Positions 1 to 3,995 of a stretch of 5,014 nt of DNA are shown one piece after another. Each line of letters starts with the position of its first letter. Position 1 is the stretch's first letter. Source of the DNA: Armatimonadota bacterium (lineage in GTDB: Bacteria; Sysuimicrobiota; Sysuimicrobiia; Sysuimicrobiales; VGFF01); contig VGFF01000141.1 in NCBI GenBank assembly GCA_016868955.1, forward strand, positions 1-5,014. The letters are read 5' to 3'. Made by a program: the position numbers and the translations under genes. The notes below the pieces were generated by a model. That model did not search any database and was not told where the DNA came from. It saw nothing but the letters and a program-made list of their open reading frames with translations.

Positions 1-1
1 G

Positions 2-301
2 ACGGCGACGAACGAAGGAGGACAACTCGTCGCGGTCGGCGACGCGTACGGCCAGGCCCGCCAGACGCTGCGAAACATCGAAGCGGCGCTGCGGCGCTGC
101 GGCGCGCAGTTGGAGGACGTCGTGCGGACGCGCATGTACGTGACGTCGGTGCGCGACTGGGAAGCGATCGGCCGCGCCCACGGTGAGTTCTTCCGCGATG
201 TTCGCCCCGCGACGTCGCTCGTCGAGGTGTCGGCGCTGATCGATCCCGGCATGCTCGTCGAGATCGAAGCCGAAGCCTATTGCGCCGGGGGAGACGCGTG
301 A
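2..301 (+). CDS. Rid (YjgF/YER057c/UK114) family protein, 5' end cut by window edge
   Basis: The frame is open from the left edge and gives 99 C-terminal residues ending in TGA at 299-301; about 30 N-terminal residues of a usual ~130-residue Rid protein lie outside. Visible family hallmarks are a helix resembling QARQTLRNIEAAL, then a segment like LEDVVRTRMYVTSVRDW, and the closing strand RPATSLVEVSALIDPGMLVEIEA. Rid proteins are small trimeric cytosolic enzymes; the RidA archetype hydrolyses reactive enamines/imines made by PLP enzymes. In RidA the active-site arginine (Arg105 in E. coli) sits in a PARSxVEV motif; here the aligned motif is PATSLVEV, with Thr in place of Arg, so classical imine deaminase activity is doubtful. 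An internal TTG at 110 could be mistaken for the start, but family sequence clearly continues upstream of it. The stop overlaps the start of trmI by 4 nt, suggesting cotranscription. Family assignment is firm; substrate unknown. Confidence 0.9.
   Translation, partial: TATNEGGQLVAVGDAYGQARQTLRNIEAALRRCGAQLEDVVRTRMYVTSVRDWEAIGRAHGEFFRDVRPATSLVEVSALIDPGMLVEIEAEAYCAGGDA
287..294 (+). promoter_or_regulatory. Ribosome binding site deciding the trmI start
   Basis: GGGGGAGA lies inside the end of the Rid gene. Its GGAG core ends 4 nt before GTG at 298, which supports that GTG rather than the in-frame TTG at 280, which has no comparable site. Confidence 0.6.
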
Positions 302-1203
302 GCGGCCGCCACGGTCCGCTGCGCGCCGGGGAGGCGGTCCTGCTGATCGATCGCCGGCGCCGCCGCTACGTCGTGACGCTGCAGGCCGGACGCGTCCAAG
401 ACATCCGCGGGCGCTTCGCGCACGACGAGATCATCGGCGGGGACGACGGCGGCACGGTGCGCACGGACCGCGGCGAACGCTTTCTCGTGCTGCGGCCAAC
501 GCTCGCCGACTACGTGCTCGACATGCCGCGTGGGCCGACGGTCATCTACCCCAAGGACCTCGCGACAATCCTGATCGCCGCCGACATCTTCCCCGGCGCC
601 GACGTCGTCGAGGCCGGGACGGGATCGGGTGGTCTGACGATGACGCTGCTGCGCGCCGTCGGCCCAACCGGCCGCCTGTACAGCTATGAGGTCCGTGACG
701 ACTTCCAGCGGCGCGCGCTGCGCAACGTCGACGCCTACCTCGGTTCGCAGCGCCACCTCGTCGCGCGCTTGCACGACATTTACGAGGGCATCCCCGACGC
801 GCCCGTCGATCGTATCGTGCTCGACGTGCCCGAGCCGTGGCGCGTCGTGCCGCACGCGATGGCGGCGCTGCGTCCGGGCGGGATCTTCTTGTGCTACGTG
901 CCGACGGTGCCGCAGGCCTTGCAGGCGAGCGAGGCGCTCCGCACGGCCGGCGGCTTTGCGCTGGTCGAGACGACGGAGACGCTCGTGCGGGGCTGGAATC
1001 TGGAGGGGCAGAGCGTGCGCCCTGCGCATCGCATGATCGGCCATACGGGGTTCATCACGACGGCGCGGCGGATTCGTGGCCGCTGGCAGACGCCCGCGAT
1101 CACGGCGAGAGGTGCCGATGCATCGAATATCGCCGATGAAGACCGCGTCGCGGCCGACGACGAAGCGACCGGAGAATCCGATGTCGGCCCGCTCGAACCG
1201 TAG
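298..1203 (+). CDS. trmI: tRNA (adenine(58)-N1)-methyltransferase TrmI
   Basis: A SAM-dependent class I methyltransferase of 301 residues that makes m1A58 in the T-loop of tRNA; family members are cytosolic tetramers. An N-terminal small beta domain (about 1-75) ends in the family segment RPTLADYVLDMPRG, followed by YPKD (84-87). The SAM-binding motif I is VVEAGTGSGGLT (103-114), with an acidic residue after the next strand in SYEVRDD (129-135). The substrate/catalytic motif LDVPEPW is at 175-181, and the C-terminal signature RPAHRMIGHTGF is at 241-252. GTG 298 was chosen because it overlaps the Rid stop as GTGA and has a GGAG at the right distance. After the conserved RR (257-258) there is a roughly 40-residue tail not expected in the family core; its last 30 residues (272-301) hold 10 Asp/Glu and one Arg. 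In Actinobacteria trmI is often near proteasome genes; none are visible here. Identification is firm. Confidence 0.95.
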   Translation: MSGRHGPLRAGEAVLLIDRRRRRYVVTLQAGRVQDIRGRFAHDEIIGGDDGGTVRTDRGERFLVLRPTLADYVLDMPRGPTVIYPKDLATILIAADIFPGADVVEAGTGSGGLTMTLLRAVGPTGRLYSYEVRDDFQRRALRNVDAYLGSQRHLVARLHDIYEGIPDAPVDRIVLDVPEPWRVVPHAMAALRPGGIFLCYVPTVPQALQASEALRTAGGFALVETTETLVRGWNLEGQSVRPAHRMIGHTGFITTARRIRGRWQTPAITARGADASNIADEDRVAADDEATGESDVGPLEP

Positions 1204-1325
1204 TCAGGCGGCGACGGGCATGCGGTCAACGACGCGCTCGCTCATCCGATCGAACGAAAGATTCGAGCGGTGAATGCGTAACCATCCAAGACCTTTGGTG
1301 GGGTCTCATCCATGGGGGTCGCAGG
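1204..1325. other. Intergenic gap between trmI and the secreted-protein gene
   Basis: There is no supported gene, no hairpin followed by a T tract, and no convincing -35/-10 pair. The trmI frame stays open for 27 codons past its TAG (to TAA near 1282), but that stretch resembles nothing recognised. A 6-bp arm pair CGCTCG/CGAGCG (1235-1240 and 1264-1269) with a 23-nt loop is too weak to call. Any promoter for the downstream gene should be here but cannot be pointed out. Confidence 0.5.
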
Positions 1326-1946
1326 ATGATGAAGTCGATCATCGTTGTGCTCTTGTCCCTGATCCGTCTCGTTGGCGCGGTCGCAGCCGCGGACGCCGGT
1401 CCAGTGGCGCCGGGTGTCTGGTATGAGTTCTCATTCCTCGGCGGCGTGATGGCAGCGACCGGATGCTCGCCGGCGGACCCTGATGGACTCTTCTGTTGCC
1501 CCAGCGTCGGCACGCCCACGATATTTGCAGACGCGCTGCGGTGGACGTTCACTGCGCCGGCGGAGGGTGCAACGCTGCGCGTGCAGGACGCATTTGATCT
1601 CAACGATCAGCTTCAGGTCTTCGATTTCGACGTGTCGTTGGGTGTTACGTCGCGGCCGCCCGGCGAGGGGTTCTGCGGCACTTCCGTCGCGAACTGCATT
1701 CTCCTCGGCGCGAGCCGCGGGACGCACCTGCTTGGCGCGGGCGACCATTCGATCACGATCCAGCTTGTCGCTGGGGCGGGACGGGCGCGCTTCGTGCGAT
1801 GGGATCGCGGCCACGATCCCATCGCCGTTCCGAATCCGGGCGCTGGATTGTTCGCTCTCGTCGGTATCGCCGGCGCCTTGGCGCGCGGCTGGCGGCGGGG
1901 CCAGGGACCTGTCACGCGGCGGTTCCTTCTATCTGATCACCGTTAG
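1326..1946 (+). CDS. Secreted protein with PEP-CTERM-like C-terminus
   Basis: 206 residues. Residues 1-22 form a Sec signal peptide: Lys at 3, hydrophobic core IIVVLLSLIRLVGAV, probable cleavage after an AxA-type site near 20-24. The mature part is a beta-rich domain with five Cys (47, 57, 58, 117, 124), possibly disulfide-forming. Its pattern LRVQDAF, then DQLQVFDFDVSLG, a Cys pair, and LGAGDHSITI is familiar from uncharacterised PEP-CTERM secreted proteins. The tail VPNPGAGLFALVGIAGALARGWRR (about 168-191) has the tripartite layout of a PEP-CTERM exosortase signal (Pro motif, hydrophobic helix, Arg cluster), but with PNP instead of PEP and about 15 extra residues after the Arg cluster. ATG 1326 is preceded by GGGGG (1314-1318) and AGG; ATG 1329 is an alternative. 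Codons have more A/T at third positions than the neighbours, consistent with different origin or weak selection. The gene converges on the minus-strand hydratase gene and overlaps its end by 4 nt. Function unknown; likely exported and perhaps anchored or sorted at the envelope. Confidence 0.75.
   Translation: MMKSIIVVLLSLIRLVGAVAAADAGPVAPGVWYEFSFLGGVMAATGCSPADPDGLFCCPSVGTPTIFADALRWTFTAPAEGATLRVQDAFDLNDQLQVFDFDVSLGVTSRPPGEGFCGTSVANCILLGASRGTHLLGAGDHSITIQLVAGAGRARFVRWDRGHDPIAVPNPGAGLFALVGIAGALARGWRRGQGPVTRRFLLSDHR
1796..1825. repeat. Perfect 12-bp inverted repeat with 6-nt spacer inside the PEP-CTERM-like gene
   Basis: Left arm GCGATGGGATCG (1796-1807), spacer CGGCCA (1808-1813), right arm CGATCCCATCGC (1814-1825); the arms are exact reverse complements. 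It would form a strong hairpin in RNA of either strand. It lies just before the codons for the VPNP tail motif. No T-rich run follows on either strand, so it is not a typical intrinsic terminator. Confidence 0.85.
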
Positions 1947-2725
1947 GCGAGCCGGACGGCGAGCGGGCTGAACCCCGCCATCTCGAGGTGGAACAGATCG
2001 CCGGCGACCGCCGGCACCGCGCGGCCGAGCGATCCCGAGATAACGATCTCCCCGGCGGCGAGCGACACGTCGTACGCCGCGAGCTTGTTGACGAGCCAAG
2101 CGACCGCGCGTGCCGGGTGCCCCAGCGCCGCGGCCCCAACGCCCTCGGCGGCGACTTCGCCGTTCTGGGACATCAACATGCCGACGAGCCTCAGGTCCGC
2201 TGCAGCGGCGGCCCGGCTCCACTCGCCGATGACCACGCCGCCGTACGACGCGTTATCCGCGATGGTGTCGGCGATCTTGATCCTCCAATTCTCGATGCGA
2301 CTGTCGATGATCTCGAATGCCGGGGCGACCGCGTCCGCCGCCGCGAGCACTTCCTGGAGCGTTACGCCCGGCCCCTTCAGCGCGCGGCCGAGCAGGAACG
2401 CGATCTCGCCTTCCATGCGCGGCTGTAGGAACCAGTCGTACGGCACCTCCGCGCGACCCCCGGGCGCGGGCACGTCCCGCGAGCACCACAGGCTGCCGTA
2501 GTCAGGCTCTGAGACGCCCAGTTGCTGCTGGATCGCCTTGCTCGTGAGCCCGATCTTACGGCCGATGACGCGGTCTCCGGCGGCGACGCGCATCTCGGTC
2601 CAGGCGCATTGGATGCGATAGGCTACCTCGACGTCGGGCGTCGGACAAGCGTCGCTGAGGGGGGAGAGGGGAGCTGCCTTTCGCTCCCAGGCGGCGTTCA
2701 AACGATTCGCGATGTCCTGGATCAT
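1943..2725 (-). CDS. 2-oxopent-4-enoate (2-hydroxypenta-2,4-dienoate) hydratase
   Basis: 260 residues, the usual length for MhpD/DmpE/BphH-type hydratases. These enzymes add water to 2-oxopent-4-enoate to give 4-hydroxy-2-oxovalerate in the lower meta-cleavage pathway, using Mg2+ or Mn2+. Visible family signatures are GRKIGLTSKAIQQQLGVSEPDYG (55-77), the metal site QPRMEGEIAF with Glu105 and Glu107, and FEIIDSRIENW with Glu138 as third ligand. These correspond to Glu106/108/139 of E. coli MhpD. DNASYGG (157-163) and the terminal GFSPLAVRL segment also fit. It is the last gene of the minus-strand operon: its ATG overlaps the stop of the upstream decarboxylase-like gene as ATGA, with GAGG 8 nt upstream of the ATG (2734-2737). 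Its TAA overlaps the TAG of the convergent plus-strand gene by 4 nt. All key residues look intact. A related hydratase of another ring-cleavage route cannot be excluded. Confidence 0.9.
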   Translation of the reverse strand: MIQDIANRLNAAWERKAAPLSPLSDACPTPDVEVAYRIQCAWTEMRVAAGDRVIGRKIGLTSKAIQQQLGVSEPDYGSLWCSRDVPAPGGRAEVPYDWFLQPRMEGEIAFLLGRALKGPGVTLQEVLAAADAVAPAFEIIDSRIENWRIKIADTIADNASYGGVVIGEWSRAAAAADLRLVGMLMSQNGEVAAEGVGAAALGHPARAVAWLVNKLAAYDVSLAAGEIVISGSLGRAVPAVAGDLFHLEMAGFSPLAVRLA

Positions 2726-3438
2726 GGCACCAACCTCGTCACGAATGACTCGCGTCCGATCGAGACTTCCAGCGTGCCCGGCTCGGCGGGAACAGCGGCG
2801 GCGGGAGAGCCTAAGAAGACCGCCGCGCCCGCCGGCAGGCTACCGGTCTGAGAAGCCAGCCACGCGAGCCGCTCGCCGGGATCGCCGAGCGAATCCACGG
2901 GACCCCCACCGGCAATGCGCCCATTCAGCCACAAACGCAGGGCGCCGTGCGGTGCCGCGTCGAATCGTTGCGGCCCGAGCAGGAAGCCGCCGCCGGACGC
3001 GTTGTCGGAGACGACCTCCGCGATCGTGAACTTGTAGCCGCGCCAGACGCTGTCGAGGATGTCGACGGCGAGGTAGTAGCCGCCGATCGCGGCGTGGATC
3101 GCCCCCGGCGTCGCGCCCGCCGCGATTGGCCCGCGCAGGACGACCGCGATCTCCGGCTCGACGCGCGGCTGCAGGAACGTCGCGAGCGAAACCGGTCCCT
3201 CCATCAGCATCCCGTCGAGGATGCGCCCGTAGATCGGCGCCGAGATACCCATCTGCGCTTGCTTCGCGGGGCTCAGCAAGCCGAGCTTGTACCCGCTCAA
3301 CGGTCGGCCCTCGGCAAGCGCCGCTTGCACGCGATACGCTGCCGGCAGCTCAACCGCGCTCACGATCGAGTCGGCCAGCCGCCGCTCCCGTCGGCAACGC
3401 GCGATCGTCGCGCTCAGTTCCTTGTCGCTCAACGCCAT
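2722..3438 (-). CDS. 4-oxalocrotonate decarboxylase-like protein (hydratase/decarboxylase family)
   Basis: 238 residues from ATG 3438, a paralogue of the downstream hydratase. It resembles 4-oxalocrotonate decarboxylases (DmpH/XylI type), which convert 2-oxohex-3-enedioate to 2-oxopent-4-enoate, the substrate of the next gene product; the two enzymes form a complex in known pathways. The decarboxylase-like signatures are SPAKQAQMGISAPIYG (56-71), LQPRVEPEIAVVL with Glu94 and Glu96 as metal ligands, and YKFTIAEVVSDNAS (135-148). The segment carrying the third ligand, normally EVIDSR, reads DILDSV (126-131): Glu becomes Asp126 and the Arg is lost. N-terminal to the family core it is slightly shorter than DmpH. 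Start: ATG 3438 has GGAGG only 1 nt upstream, whereas TTG 3432, two codons later, has GGAGG at 7 nt and gives a TTGA overlap with the preceding stop; either is possible. The longer open frame to 3627 lacks family sequence upstream of 3438. The specific activity could instead be another oxo-acid hydratase. Confidence 0.75.
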   Translation of the reverse strand: MALSDKELSATIARCRRERRLADSIVSAVELPAAYRVQAALAEGRPLSGYKLGLLSPAKQAQMGISAPIYGRILDGMLMEGPVSLATFLQPRVEPEIAVVLRGPIAAGATPGAIHAAIGGYYLAVDILDSVWRGYKFTIAEVVSDNASGGGFLLGPQRFDAAPHGALRLWLNGRIAGGGPVDSLGDPGERLAWLASQTGSLPAGAAVFLGSPAAAVPAEPGTLEVSIGRESFVTRLVP

Positions 3439-3902
3439 GCCTCCAATGCCGGCCGTTCTGCCGCGTCGTCCGGATCCTCGGCACGACGCATGAACGGCCC
3501 ATGAATGCCGCGATGGAATCGACCGCGGTAGAACAACAACGGCTCGCCTTCGGCGGCGCGCAGCGCCGTCACGCGTCCGACGAAGATCGTGTGATCGCCA
3601 CCCAGATAAGCCGACGACACGTCGCACGCGAGGTGCGCGATCGCGCCATCAAGAACCGGCACGCCGTTGAGCGTCGAGAACGGGGGCAGGGGACCGGGTT
3701 GCGGCCGGCCGGCGAAGTGCCATCCCGCCGGCTCCTGCTCCTCGCTGAGGACGCTGACGCCGAACTGTCCCGCTGCTTCCAGGAACCGGTGCAGGCGCGC
3801 TCGGTGGTCGACGACGACGAGCACGAGCGGCGGATCGAGGGAAACGGACGCGATCGCGTTCGCGGTCATCCCGTGGATGCCGGCCTCGTGCGCGCACGTC
3901 AC
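3429..3902 (-). CDS. Flavin reductase-like protein (HpaC/HsaB type), canonical start only at an internal GTG
   Basis: This is the reductase part of the FMN-binding split-barrel family, which uses NAD(P)H to reduce free FMN or FAD for a partner monooxygenase. From GTG 3902 it is 157 residues. Visible signatures are HGMTANAIASVSLDPPLVLVVV (10-31), the strand FGVSVLSEEQ (47-56), GGDHTIFVGRV (101-111) and LLFYRGRFH (122-130), followed by a roughly 27-residue charged tail. The family's conserved opening, FRDTLGRFATGVTVVT, is encoded in frame upstream of GTG 3902 (see 3903-3995), and GTG 3902 has no clear ribosome binding site. The true protein therefore very probably starts near 3995 and has about 188 residues. 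The stop overlaps the next gene by 10 nt. Its position among lower meta-cleavage genes suggests it serves a two-component aromatic or steroid-type hydroxylase encoded nearby, not in this window. Flavin preference cannot be read from the sequence. Confidence 0.85.
   Translation of the reverse strand: MTCAHEAGIHGMTANAIASVSLDPPLVLVVVDHRARLHRFLEAAGQFGVSVLSEEQEPAGWHFAGRPQPGPLPPFSTLNGVPVLDGAIAHLACDVSSAYLGGDHTIFVGRVTALRAAEGEPLLFYRGRFHRGIHGPFMRRAEDPDDAAERPALEAWR
3440..3444 (-). promoter_or_regulatory. Shine-Dalgarno GGAGG for the decarboxylase-like gene
   Basis: GGAGG on the minus strand sits inside the end of the flavin reductase gene. It is 1 nt from ATG 3438 but 7 nt from TTG 3432, so it fits the TTG start better. 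Confidence 0.55.
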
Positions 3903-3995
3903 AACGGTGACGCCGGTCGCAAACCGCCCGAGCGTATCGCGAAACGCACGTTGGTCGAACTGAGGCGCGGCGCCCGGATCGTCCGTGGCGGCGAT
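3903..3995 (-). other. In-frame N-terminal coding segment of the flavin reductase without ATG/GTG/TTG
   Basis: The 31 codons between the aldolase TAG (3996-3998) and GTG 3902 read IAATDDPGAAPQFDQRAF, then RDTLGRFATGVTVV, which is the expected family N-terminus. No ATG, GTG or TTG occurs among them. The first codon after the TAG is ATC (3993-3995), and a purine-rich AAGGAAGGG (4005-4013 on this strand) plus GGAG lie just upstream, placed as a ribosome binding site would be. An AUC start, an assembly or sequencing error, or readthrough of the TAG would each explain it. Confidence 0.7.

Noticed and set aside
277..1044. 255-residue minus-strand ORF opposite trmI
   Set aside because: Arg/Ala/Val-rich antisense shadow; the plus strand encodes a complete TrmI with all motifs.
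1235..1269. Possible terminator hairpin after trmI (CGCTCG/CGAGCG)
   Set aside because: Only 6 bp with a 23-nt loop and no T tract.
1119..1273. Small plus-strand ORF starting with MHRISPMKTAS, overlapping the trmI end
   Set aside because: Mostly an out-of-frame reading of the trmI tail, rich in Arg/Ser, with no ribosome binding site or recognisable family.
1280..1325. Possible promoter (TTGGTG box) before the secreted-protein gene
   Set aside because: No matching -10 element at usual spacing; GC-rich promoters cannot be called by eye here.
1483..1971. Alternative plus-strand frame within the secreted-protein gene
   Set aside because: Arg/Ser-rich shadow with no signal peptide; frame 1326-1946 has signal peptide, paired Cys and tail motif.
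3439..3627. N-terminal extension of the decarboxylase-like ORF up to 3627
   Set aside because: Sequence is Arg-rich, unlike the family, and lies over the flavin reductase C-terminal codons.
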